A stretch of DNA of 26,638 nucleotides from a virus, in IMG/VR virus record IMGVR_UViG_3300008107_000400, positions 1 through 26,638 of that record; one strand, written 5' to 3'. The notes under the pieces were generated by a model. It ran no database searches. It saw only the letters and a program-made list of their open reading frames with translations, and had not been told where the DNA came from. Both the position numbers and the translations under genes were made by a program. Every line of letters begins with the position of its first letter. The stretch's first letter is position 1. Positions 14,644 through 22,386 of this stretch are shown in pieces.

Positions 14644-14651
14644 TATTTATA
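14644..14651 (-). promoter_or_regulatory. Perfect T4 late promoter of gp13
   Basis: TATAAATA on the minus strand lies 15 bases before the gp13 ATG, with a GGGAG ribosome binding site between. It is separated by a single base from the plus-strand gp14 promoter. Confidence 0.8.
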
Positions 14652-14652
14652 C

Positions 14653-14660
14653 GCTAAATA
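14653..14660 (+). promoter_or_regulatory. T4-type late promoter of gp14
   Basis: GCTAAATA on the plus strand ends seven bases (ttatact) before the gp14 ATG at 14668. No Shine-Dalgarno site is present. It sits back to back with the gp13 promoter. Confidence 0.65.
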
Positions 14661-14667
14661 TTATACT

Positions 14668-15966
14668 ATGCCACGTTTATCACTTTACAAGCCCGAAAAA
14701 GGCAACGATTACAAGTTCTTAGATCGCAGCATATCTGAAATGTTTCAGGTAGGCGGTACTGATGTGTATTTTCACAAATATCTAGGTCCTAAAAATCCAT
14801 TAACTGGAGAGTCAACTATTGACAAACCTAACTACGATGTTATCAAAGAAACTAATATTCAAGATTTACTATTCTTAGAAAATCGTGATAGAAAATATGA
14901 CAGCTCAATTTATAGAATTCGTGGCATTTATAACGTACAAGATCTTGATTTTAATCTAAGTCAATTTGGTTTATTTTTAGATCAGGATACAGTTTTTATG
15001 ACTGTACACATTAACGACACAGTAAGTACTGTGGGGCGTAAACCCCTAAGCGGTGATGTATTAGAATTACCTCACTTAAAAGACGAGTTTGCACTTAACG
15101 ATGCAGATGTTGCACTTCCTAGATATTTTGTAATTGAAGATGTTGGACGAGCTGCTGAAGGTTTTAGCAGAGACTGGTATCCACATCTATATAGATTGAA
15201 GTTAAAGAAACTAGTTGCTGGTCAACAGTTTGCAGATATTTTAAACAAACCTACAGATGAAGATGCAAATTTTGTTGGTGATTATTCTGCTAGTGCAACA
15301 TACACAGCTGGTCAAATTATTAGATATCAAGGTACATTGTATACTGTAACCGCAACCACTACAGGAAATACCCCGCCTAACACTAGTTATTTTTCACCGT
15401 ACGGCGGGCAAAGTATACAAGGTATTCTCAGCACACAGTCTAAAAATCTTGAAATCAACGATGCTATCATTGCACAAGCAGAAGCAGATGCTCCTAAAAG
15501 TGGATATGAAACTCAGCAGTTCTACACACTAGCAGTTGACGAAGCTGGTAAGCCTGCACTTAGAACTGCAGATGAAACAGATTTGTTTAGTGATAACACT
15601 AGTTTAGATGCTAGTAGAATAGCTGATCGTCCAAAGCGTACTGGTTATATGGGCTATCTAGTAGGCGATGGCGTACCTGACAATGGAGTTGCAGATTTTG
15701 GATTTGGGTTATCCTTCCCCGGTGGTGCAACTGATGGAGATTATTTCTTACGTACAGATTATGTGCCAAACAGACTGTTTAGATACAACGGATCTATGTG
15801 GGTCAAACGTGAGGATTCTGTGAGACACACATTAACTAATACTGACGCTAGACAAACTCTTAAAACTGGTTTTATTAACAATACTAATAGTGCGGTTATT
15901 GATGGAGACACAGTTGAAGAACGTCAACCACTATCTAAAGCACTTAAACCTAGGGCAGATTTCTAA
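14668..15966 (+). CDS. 14: Neck protein (gp14-like) with an inserted carbohydrate-binding-like module
   Basis: This 432-residue protein is larger than T4 gp14 (256 residues). It starts MPRLSLYKPEKGNDYKFLDR, which I recognise as the start of gp14-type neck proteins in aquatic T4-like phages. A VGGTDVYFHKYLGP segment follows, and later LPRYFVIEDVGRAAEGFSRDWYPHLYRLKLKKL, as in T4 gp14's region before its C-terminus. Residues about 205-250 form an extra module (SATYTAGQIIRYQGTLYTV, then TTTGNTPPNTSYF) resembling chitin/cellulose-binding CBM5/12 repeats. The C-terminal part holds a DYFLRTDYVPNRLFRYNGSM segment. The frame is open 13 codons further upstream, but that would cover the promoter, so the ATG at 14668 is chosen. 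The stop overlaps the gp15 start by one base. Confidence 0.82.
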   Translation: MPRLSLYKPEKGNDYKFLDRSISEMFQVGGTDVYFHKYLGPKNPLTGESTIDKPNYDVIKETNIQDLLFLENRDRKYDSSIYRIRGIYNVQDLDFNLSQFGLFLDQDTVFMTVHINDTVSTVGRKPLSGDVLELPHLKDEFALNDADVALPRYFVIEDVGRAAEGFSRDWYPHLYRLKLKKLVAGQQFADILNKPTDEDANFVGDYSASATYTAGQIIRYQGTLYTVTATTTGNTPPNTSYFSPYGGQSIQGILSTQSKNLEINDAIIAQAEADAPKSGYETQQFYTLAVDEAGKPALRTADETDLFSDNTSLDASRIADRPKRTGYMGYLVGDGVPDNGVADFGFGLSFPGGATDGDYFLRTDYVPNRLFRYNGSMWVKREDSVRHTLTNTDARQTLKTGFINNTNSAVIDGDTVEERQPLSKALKPRADF

Positions 15967-17609
15967 TGCAATATTTTTATGACGGACAGATAAGACGATA
16001 TCTTACACAAATTATTAGACTACTTAGTAATTTTGTAGTTAGGTATGGTGACGGTACACTGGTTAGAGTTCCAGTTATGTACGGTGATGTTGACCGACAG
16101 GCAGCAAGTATCATTAATCAAAATAGTGAAAACACCTTACCAGCAACGCCAAAAATTGCAGTATATGTTACAGACTTTGATCTAGCAAGAGATAGATTAG
16201 GCGATGCTACGTATGTTGGTAAAATGCATTTTAGAGAACGTGCAGTAGATGAAGAAACTGGCATGTATACTAATGAGCAAGGTAGAAACTATACTGTAGA
16301 AAGACTCATGCCTACACCGTTTACATTAACTGTTAAGGTTGATATTTGGTCTGCTAACACTGAACAGAAGTTACAAATACTTGAGCAAATTCTTGTATTG
16401 TTTAACCCCAGTTTGGAAATACAAACTACCGACAACTATGTTGACTGGACTAGTTTAAGTGTTGTTGAACTAGGCGATGTTGTGTTTAGTTCCCGAACTA
16501 TACCAACAGGTACAAACAGTGCCATTGATGTAGCATCGTTAACATTAACTACCCCTGTTTGGATTAGCCCTCCAGTTAAAGTTAAGAAGTTAGGCATTGT
16601 TACTAATATTATTAATAACATATTTGGGTCTATAGATCCTGGCGCAACAGATTATATCGATGGGTTAGGTGTCGATCCTAACGTGGGAGTTCGTAGTCCT
16701 TCTAATTTCCTTACAGAAGAAATAGTAACTGTGGGTAATTATGATATTTTTGTTGAAGCCAATACTGCTAGATTAATTAACAATGAAACAGGAGCTAGTA
16801 CATATCTATCATGGAAGATGGTTACTGATCAATATCCGGGAACATTTACTCCTGGATTAAGTAAAATTTATCTTATTCAGGCAGATGCAACTGAAGTTGT
16901 AGGCACACTAAGTATCCATCCGCAAGATGATACTGTAATGGTAGCTACATGGGACACTGACACATTCCCGTCAAATAACTATATTGACAGTGCTGGTAAT
17001 ATTGAAGACATTGACGTTGGTTATAGCTCTGCAACTGGAAGAGGGACTTTTGATGCTGTGATTGATCCTAGCGCATTTAACCCAAAACGTCCCAATAAAG
17101 AAACAACTGATCAACCTATTACAGCAGGTATACGATATCTCATAATTGAAAGTATAGGCGGCTGGGCTCGAGAAACTTTTATTTCTTCATCTAAAATAAA
17201 GAGTATTAATACAGGAGTTGAGTTTGATCGAGTATATGATTGTCAAGTATTAGTTGACGGAGTAGAAGTTGGATTGTCTACTCCTATAAATCGAGATGGG
17301 TATTACGTTATTGTACTGAATAATATTGTACAAGTGGGCAGTAAAATAACATACATACTAACTTTTAACGAAGAAGGGCCGACGGCCTGGAAGAACACAG
17401 ACGGTAGTGATTTTATTGCAGCAGCCAATGATATTATAGAATGGAAAAATAATCAATGGAATGTAATATTTTCTTCGTATGATCACAATGACATAATTAT
17501 ATATCAAACAAACTTTTATACCACTGCACAGTACAAATGGAACGGTGTAGAATGGGTTAAATCATTTGAAGGCGAATATAAGAGGGGTCAATGGAGAATA
17601 TCAATGTAA
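15966..17609 (+). CDS. 15: Tail completion / sheath stabiliser protein (gp15) with C-terminal extension
   Basis: The first 215 or so residues match T4 gp15, the hexameric tail terminator that caps the sheath and joins the tail to the neck. Matches include YFYDGQIRRYLTQIIRLLSN, LVRVPVMYGD, PTPFTLTVKVDIWSANTEQK and ILEQILVLFNPSLEI. The protein is 547 residues, twice T4 gp15 (272). Residues 216-547 are an added region. It is strand-rich and ends in short Trp-containing repeats (IIEWKNNQWNVIF, YKWNGVEWVKSF) like the modules in gp14 and gp18. The start overlaps the gp14 stop (TAATG) and its stop overlaps the Nudix start by 19 bases, so all three are translationally coupled. Confidence 0.93.
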   Translation: MQYFYDGQIRRYLTQIIRLLSNFVVRYGDGTLVRVPVMYGDVDRQAASIINQNSENTLPATPKIAVYVTDFDLARDRLGDATYVGKMHFRERAVDEETGMYTNEQGRNYTVERLMPTPFTLTVKVDIWSANTEQKLQILEQILVLFNPSLEIQTTDNYVDWTSLSVVELGDVVFSSRTIPTGTNSAIDVASLTLTTPVWISPPVKVKKLGIVTNIINNIFGSIDPGATDYIDGLGVDPNVGVRSPSNFLTEEIVTVGNYDIFVEANTARLINNETGASTYLSWKMVTDQYPGTFTPGLSKIYLIQADATEVVGTLSIHPQDDTVMVATWDTDTFPSNNYIDSAGNIEDIDVGYSSATGRGTFDAVIDPSAFNPKRPNKETTDQPITAGIRYLIIESIGGWARETFISSSKIKSINTGVEFDRVYDCQVLVDGVEVGLSTPINRDGYYVIVLNNIVQVGSKITYILTFNEEGPTAWKNTDGSDFIAAANDIIEWKNNQWNVIFSSYDHNDIIIYQTNFYTTAQYKWNGVEWVKSFEGEYKRGQWRISM

Positions 17610-18037
17610 CAGAAATCGACTGTTCTGGGGCACTCATTTGTGCTAGGGACACGCAGAGATTTCTACTACTACAAAAAAATGAAGGCAGACACAGCGGACG
17701 CTGGGTATTAGTAGGCGGTACTAATCACACAGGAGAGTCTGCATGGCAAGGTCTTAAAAGAGAAATTGAAGAAGAAGTTGGATTTCTTCCGGAAATTAAA
17801 AAGACAATACCATTAGAACGGTTTGTTAGCAATGACAGCTTGTTTAACTTCCATACATATTTCTGTGTAGTTGAAGCAGAGTTTGTGCCAACCCTTAGCC
17901 AAGAACACTCAGCATGGGGTTGGTTTGATTTAAATAATCTACCTAAGCCAGTACACAAAGGTCTTGATCTAAGTTTGCGTAACAAAATTATTCAAACTAA
18001 AATACAAACAGTAATTGATATTATAGATAGCTTATAA
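17591..18037 (+). CDS. Nudix hydrolase
   Basis: This 148-residue protein carries a complete Nudix box: Gly43, Glu49, then Arg57-Glu58-Ile-x-Glu61-Glu62-x-Gly64-Phe65. The spacing is exactly GX5EX7REUXEEXGU, and the acidic metal ligands are intact. The family hydrolyses nucleoside diphosphates linked to another group (oxidised dNTPs, ADP-ribose, dinucleotide polyphosphates, sugar nucleotides). The substrate cannot be told from sequence. The start overlaps the gp15 end by 19 bases; a purine-rich AGAGGGG is just upstream. Being coupled to gp14-gp15, it appears to be made late, which is unusual for a housekeeping MutT role. Confidence 0.93.
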   Translation: MENINVTEIDCSGALICARDTQRFLLLQKNEGRHSGRWVLVGGTNHTGESAWQGLKREIEEEVGFLPEIKKTIPLERFVSNDSLFNFHTYFCVVEAEFVPTLSQEHSAWGWFDLNNLPKPVHKGLDLSLRNKIIQTKIQTVIDIIDSL

Positions 18038-18046
18038 GGAACTCTC

Positions 18047-18319
18047 ATGCTTAATTTAGAAAAAAGTGAAAATTTTCAAAAAGAATATAATGAATTTAAT
18101 GAAAGAATTTCTGCTGTTTCTAACGAATCAGTAAGATTAGAACTGCAGGGTATGCTACAAAACTTGTTAAAAGAAGTCAAGTACATTGACCAACAACATC
18201 AAGATCTAAGTTTAAACAATCGATTGCCGTCAGGTGCGATTGATACTAGACAAAATATTATATTGATTAGAAAAAATTTAATGAATAAACTTAGAGACTG
18301 GAAAGAAATCCAGATTTAA
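18047..18319 (+). CDS. Small helical protein, function unknown
   Basis: This 90-residue protein is rich in Leu, Asn, Glu and Lys and almost wholly helical by eye, probably a coiled coil (residues 10-50 and 65-88). It has a clear AAGGAA ribosome binding site and starts nine bases after the Nudix gene, in the same operon. I see no family motif. Confidence 0.7.
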   Translation: MLNLEKSENFQKEYNEFNERISAVSNESVRLELQGMLQNLLKEVKYIDQQHQDLSLNNRLPSGAIDTRQNIILIRKNLMNKLRDWKEIQI

Positions 18320-18338
18320 TTAATGATAAATTTTTTTA

Positions 18339-18346
18339 ATTAAATA
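18339..18346 (+). promoter_or_regulatory. Weak late-promoter-like box before the oxygenase
   Basis: ATTAAATA on the plus strand differs from TATAAATA at two bases. It lies 18 bases before the ATG at 18365, with AAAGG (18351-18355) between, a normal promoter-leader-start layout. The surrounding region is very AT-rich, so a chance match is possible. Confidence 0.3.
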
Positions 18347-18364
18347 GAACAAAGGTATTATAAC

Positions 18365-19006
18365 ATGCAAAATTTAACAAACAAATCAAGATTTAAAATA
18401 GATCGAACTAATTTAAAACAAGATTATGAAGATTTTATAGGAACTTACACTGGATTTTTTCCAGAAAGTTACTGTAACGAAGTGATTCAATTTTTTAACT
18501 TTTGTGAAGAATTTACTCCTATTGTTAAAAAACGACACGATGACTATGTTACAGACAGTAACATGTTTATGACTAGTTTTCATCAAGTTGGGGATTTACA
18601 ATTAAACAGAGCTCTACAAGATTATACAGATCATTTTTATGAAATGTTGGATTTCTGTATTAAACAGTATATGGATCGATATAGGATTCTCCAGGGGCTT
18701 GACGGGTATGCTGTCTTCGATATGAAATTTCAAAAGACTCGTCCCGGAGAGGGCTTTCATGCATTTCATTATGAAAATGCTAGACGACAAGTTGTTACTA
18801 GGAAACTAGTTGGAATGTTGTATCTTAATGATATTGAAGAAGGCGGAGAAACAGAATTTTTATATTATCCAAAAAGGATTAAAGCTCAGCAAGGTAAATT
18901 AATTATTTGGCCTTGCGAGTTTACACATGCTCATAGAGGTAACACTCCTTTAAAAGAAACCAAATATGCTGTTACTACCTGGGTAGAGGCGTTAAACCAA
19001 AGTTAA
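18365..19006 (+). CDS. 2-oxoglutarate/Fe(II)-dependent oxygenase (prolyl-hydroxylase-like), copy A
   Basis: This 213-residue protein has a double-stranded beta-helix core with probable iron ligands His135-x-Glu137 (FHYEN) and His188 or His190 (FTHAHRG), and a probable 2-oxoglutarate-binding Lys200 (ETKYAV). The first triad carries Glu in place of the more common Asp. GMLYLNDIEEGGETEF is a hallmark of the P4H-like family. These enzymes hydroxylate proteins or small molecules; the substrate here is unknown. It is the last gene of the plus-strand gp14 operon. Its 3' end overlaps copy B on the opposite strand by 15 bases. Confidence 0.88.
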   Translation: MQNLTNKSRFKIDRTNLKQDYEDFIGTYTGFFPESYCNEVIQFFNFCEEFTPIVKKRHDDYVTDSNMFMTSFHQVGDLQLNRALQDYTDHFYEMLDFCIKQYMDRYRILQGLDGYAVFDMKFQKTRPGEGFHAFHYENARRQVVTRKLVGMLYLNDIEEGGETEFLYYPKRIKAQQGKLIIWPCEFTHAHRGNTPLKETKYAVTTWVEALNQS

Positions 19007-19564
19007 TTTAGATTCTGGACGAGTCTTAAACATAATACTCATTCGTATAGTATCACAATATGCACTTACTGGTCTAACTCCATGCCAGCAATTGCCGGGA
19101 ATTAACAAACAAGAATTAAATTTAGGCAAATAGGATCCAACTATTTGCCTTTTTTCACGATCCCATATTATAGTTTCCCCGGCATAATCAACAGTCCACG
19201 TTTTATTAACATAGACAATTAAAGTTTTAGCACCTGGTAATGTATCATCAGTATGTAGTCTTTGATCTATACCGGCGGTAATGGCGTTTGCATAACATCT
19301 AACAAGCCTATCATCTTCTTGAAAATATTTTTCTTTAACATTATTCCATACAGTTTTAACAACGCCTGTTAATTCATGTTCACAGTCAAAATTTTGATCT
19401 TTGCTGTTTGTTTTTCCGCCAAAAATTATAGTCCAGTGAGGAATACTTCGAGCAGTAAGATCGTTTAATGATTTATGCCCCCATGTCCAAGAAGAATTTA
19501 ATAAAAATGTTTCTAGTTCAGCAGAAGTTTCTTCGCTATCAATATTTTCGTAGTATTCGATCAT
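18992..19564 (-). CDS. 2-oxoglutarate/Fe(II)-dependent oxygenase, copy B
   Basis: This 190-residue protein has a complete facial triad and cosubstrate residue: His104-x-Asp106 (RLHTDDT), His161 (GNCWHGV) and Arg174 (DTIRMSI), with the strand AGETIIWD between. This is the P4H/SM-20-like arrangement. It is different in sequence from the two neighbouring oxygenases. The start codon overlaps the stop of copy C (ATGA), indicating translational coupling. It is the last gene of the minus-strand distal-tail block. Confidence 0.88.
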   Translation of the reverse strand: MIEYYENIDSEETSAELETFLLNSSWTWGHKSLNDLTARSIPHWTIIFGGKTNSKDQNFDCEHELTGVVKTVWNNVKEKYFQEDDRLVRCYANAITAGIDQRLHTDDTLPGAKTLIVYVNKTWTVDYAGETIIWDREKRQIVGSYLPKFNSCLLIPGNCWHGVRPVSAYCDTIRMSIMFKTRPESKLTLV

Positions 19565-20061
19565 GTAGATGTTTTAGGATTATTAAAAAACCAGAAAGCC
19601 TGTGTTTGCCAGGTGTTAGTAAATGGAGTTCTCCAATGTAACAATTCTGTTCCTTTATATAGTAGAACATCGCCTTGGTCTAAAGATAATTTGATTATTT
19701 GTTGTTCTTTATTACTGTATAAGAACAACGGCCAAACGTCGCCTGAATAATAGTCAAGAGTTACTGAAAAATTATATTTGCAGTTGCTCTTGTCTTTATG
19801 TGGCAATAGTATTTCGTCTTTGAAATAAATTCTACTGTAATTGAATTGATATTCAACCGGAGCAACTAAAATAGATTCTAATTTTTCTTGTAGACGTTGA
19901 GTGTATTTGTCTTGTAGTGCGTCAGAAAAAGCTGGGCTTTTTAAACATTGGTTGTCGTACTTATAATTATTATTTTTAAATTCCGACCATAATGTCTCTG
20001 ACATTTCTTTACATTCTTCTTTAGTAAAGACCTGATTTAAAACAACATATTCCCATGTCAT
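19561..20061 (-). CDS. 2-oxoglutarate/Fe(II)-dependent oxygenase-like protein, copy C
   Basis: This 166-residue protein has likely iron ligands His88-x-Asp90 (LLPHKDK) and His142 in LLHWRTPF, with a GDVLLYKG strand just before. The position usually holding Arg or Lys about ten residues on is Gln (WQTQAF); Arg144 next to the His may take that role, as in related HWR-type proteins that I recall. The start lies ten bases after the fibre gene stop with no visible Shine-Dalgarno site, so translation may depend on the upstream gene. It is coupled to copy B. Confidence 0.8.
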   Translation of the reverse strand: MTWEYVVLNQVFTKEECKEMSETLWSEFKNNNYKYDNQCLKSPAFSDALQDKYTQRLQEKLESILVAPVEYQFNYSRIYFKDEILLPHKDKSNCKYNFSVTLDYYSGDVWPLFLYSNKEQQIIKLSLDQGDVLLYKGTELLHWRTPFTNTWQTQAFWFFNNPKTST

Positions 20062-20070
20062 ATAAATTAA

Positions 20071-21399
20071 TTATAGACCAAGTGCTTCTCTAAAATGTTG
20101 AGTCATCTGCCCTACTATGGTTTGAGCTTGTCCTGCGTTAACAATTGTGCCGCTGGGACTACTACACAGCACTCTAGCAATTATACAATTAAAGCTAGTT
20201 GTTTGATAAGTGTGATTATCATTATCTGGACTTCCAGGAGCATCTTGATTGTTAACTGCATTAATAGAAGATCCTAACGTAGAATGTCCTATAGTTACAT
20301 ACAGATAATTTACACTAGGGTCGCCAGCATTGTAACTTAAATTCCCAATCCAAGAGTGTACTATACAGCCATTAACCGTTTGCACATTATAAACCTGCTG
20401 ATTAGTTCGACTTCCGCCGCCGTCTGCGCCAAGATTTCCGTTACTGTTCCACCCATAAGTTCTGTTTACGCGGCCCGACGTTGCAAGTGCAAATAATGGG
20501 TAAGTGTAACCACCTGCGCCCCAGCGTAGATTTCCTCCAGTAGAGTTGCCATTATTAAAATCTAAGCAACCGCCTGCAACCTGACTGCCGTTTTCTAGTA
20601 AAGAAATGCAGTGTCCGCCGTCATACATGTCACCACCACCGTCGCTGATCTGACTCGGAGAAGCATCTAATGACCAAGAATAGAAATTGCTGTTTCGATA
20701 GTTGGTTTGACGTGCAACCATGTAATTTCTTAAGTTTTGGAATGTTGTAGTGTTTATTAAATCAATAGGTGCAGTGACAGCTTGCGCAAAACTTTGATCT
20801 ACTGTTGCAGTTGCTGAGCCACTGGTCACTGTTGCACGAATAGTCCAGTTATAAGTAGTGGCGCCGCCGCTGATTGTACCAGTGTGTGAACCATTGCTGG
20901 CAACTGATGTGCCTGACGGGACGCTACCTGATACTACTGTATACGCAATTGATCCTGAACTAGCCGATGCAACATATGTTCGAGTAGTAAATGTATTACC
21001 AACGAGCTGCGACGGAAATGTCTGACTAGCAGGGGAACTCCATGAGATGGTAACAGCATTGATTGTTATAGATAGAGCAGCATCGGCGGTTAACCCTGCA
21101 TTATTAGTTGCCCTAAGTGTAAAATTACTTGTAGTATTTGACGATACCGCACTAAATCCAGAAATAATTCCGCTTGTTCCGTTTAAACTTGCCCCAGCTG
21201 GCAATGATCCAGTAACTAAGCTATATGAAACACTTGTTGCTCCGGGGCCAGCACTAGCACTAACTGTAATAGTATTGCCTGCTGCTCGTTGCGCATCGGT
21301 TAATGTTCCTAAACTACCAGATGATATCCACGACGGTGGTGCTGCGCCGCCGCCTCGACCAAATCCTTGCGAACCACTTATTGAACCAATGAAAGGCAT
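20071..21399 (-). CDS. Tail fibre-like protein with two Ig-like (He_PIG) domains
   Basis: This 442-residue protein starts MPFIGSISGSQGFGRGGG, a leader type frequent on phage tail proteins. Residues about 22-113 form an Ig-like He_PIG domain (SLPAGASLNGTSGIISGF is the signature), and about 117-205 a second, diverged one (SVPSGTSVASNG). The C-terminal 230 residues form a different domain with DGGGDMYDGG, a possible metal-binding loop, and are rich in Gly, Asn and Tyr. I infer that this is the receptor- or surface-binding tip. A good ATAGGAG ribosome binding site precedes the start. It is directly followed by two oxygenase genes. Confidence 0.82.
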   Translation of the reverse strand: MPFIGSISGSQGFGRGGGAAPPSWISSGSLGTLTDAQRAAGNTITVSASAGPGATSVSYSLVTGSLPAGASLNGTSGIISGFSAVSSNTTSNFTLRATNNAGLTADAALSITINAVTISWSSPASQTFPSQLVGNTFTTRTYVASASSGSIAYTVVSGSVPSGTSVASNGSHTGTISGGATTYNWTIRATVTSGSATATVDQSFAQAVTAPIDLINTTTFQNLRNYMVARQTNYRNSNFYSWSLDASPSQISDGGGDMYDGGHCISLLENGSQVAGGCLDFNNGNSTGGNLRWGAGGYTYPLFALATSGRVNRTYGWNSNGNLGADGGGSRTNQQVYNVQTVNGCIVHSWIGNLSYNAGDPSVNYLYVTIGHSTLGSSINAVNNQDAPGSPDNDNHTYQTTSFNCIIARVLCSSPSGTIVNAGQAQTIVGQMTQHFREALGL

Positions 21400-21418
21400 A
21401 TGTTACTCCTATCCTATA

Positions 21419-22030
21419 TTATGCATAGCTTGTATAGTTGCCTACAACAAACCAAGTGCTTGAAATTCTTAACAATGTAAAAGTAGCAATGTCAATTTTG
21501 TTAACTCCGGGTGTTGGGACAGTGTTGTTTGCCCAGCGTATTGTTTGACCAACTCCTGCAATTTGCACTGCGCTAGGATAACGACCTGTTCCACCTTGAT
21601 TAATAACTAACACCATAGCAATTGCTCTGTTGTCAGTAGTGGGCACGTTGGTAAAGTTTGCTGTCCAGTTTGCTGCAGGAGTAGTGTGATAGAAAATTCC
21701 TCCACCACTGAAATCGTGCGCAACTGTACCAGTTGCGTTGGTTAGTGTTTGTGTAATTTCAGAAATTTCATTAAATGTTGCTAGACCGTTTGCACTGATA
21801 GTATTAAAAGTTGCACTATCGCTACCACCGTTGTTGGTAATAGTACCAACAGTAACAGTACCAGTTGTAGTAAGATTTTTAGACCCTAAACTAACAATAC
21901 CTGTGCCGTCAGGTGCTAGCACTAAATTTGCATTAGTTTCAGATGTACTAATAGTAGTGTTAACAATGTTTAATGTTGCAGGAACTGAAACGTTGCTGGT
22001 TGTTATACCGTTGGTAATTCTTCTTCCCAT
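21419..22030 (-). CDS. Tail fibre/baseplate-associated structural protein
   Basis: This 203-residue protein is Thr/Asn/Gly-rich. An N-terminal repetitive fibre-like part (LVLAPDGTGIVSLGSKNLTT) is typical of trimeric fibre shafts. The C-terminal globular part contains AIAMVLVINQGGTGRYPSAV, GQTIRWANNTVPTP, then IDIATFTLLRISSTWFVVGN. I have seen this C-terminal pattern in distal-tail proteins of aquatic T4-like phages. The exact role is unknown. An AAGGAA ribosome binding site precedes it, and it is 15 bases downstream of the 109-residue gene. Confidence 0.75.
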   Translation of the reverse strand: MGRRITNGITTSNVSVPATLNIVNTTISTSETNANLVLAPDGTGIVSLGSKNLTTTGTVTVGTITNNGGSDSATFNTISANGLATFNEISEITQTLTNATGTVAHDFSGGGIFYHTTPAANWTANFTNVPTTDNRAIAMVLVINQGGTGRYPSAVQIAGVGQTIRWANNTVPTPGVNKIDIATFTLLRISSTWFVVGNYTSYA

Positions 22031-22044
22031 TTTATTTCCTTAAA

Positions 22045-22374
22045 TTAAGCAATTGATGTTTCAATGCCCATAACAACTGCACTAAGTACGTTGCTTGCAC
22101 TTGATTTTACTATAAGGTATTTTCCAGTGTCCATAACAATACCTGTTCTTTCAAGAACACCTTTTGCTGTAATATTAGCATCGTACTCTATGTATTCACC
22201 GTTAGTAGGTGTAGTTGCTGAGGTACTAACTGCTATACGAACTTGTATAGTACTAGCACCTCTATTACACAAGCTAATTGATGCTACTGTAAATGTACTT
22301 GCTGCTACTGGGCCATAGACATTAGTGTCACCTGTAGTTGTTAAGTCCGTTGCTCCTAATCTTCCTGTTGCCAT
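22045..22374 (-). CDS. Small structural protein of the tail-fibre block
   Basis: This is a 109-residue protein, strand-rich, containing ISLCNRGASTIQVRIAVST, GEYIEYDANITAKGVLERTG and GKYLIVKSSASNVLSAVVMG. This resembles small beta-sandwich virion proteins found next to fibre genes in marine phages; the function is not established. A CGGAG ribosome binding site precedes the ATG. It starts 12 bases after the stop of the giant fibre/baseplate gene. Confidence 0.72.
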   Translation of the reverse strand: MATGRLGATDLTTTGDTNVYGPVAASTFTVASISLCNRGASTIQVRIAVSTSATTPTNGEYIEYDANITAKGVLERTGIVMDTGKYLIVKSSASNVLSAVVMGIETSIA

Positions 22375-22386
22375 ATAAAACTCCGT

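Noticed and set aside
14629-14667. 13-codon upstream extension of gp14
   Set aside because: It would cover the divergent promoters and encodes a hydrophobic stretch with no ribosome binding site. The MPRLSLYKPEKG start is the family-like one.
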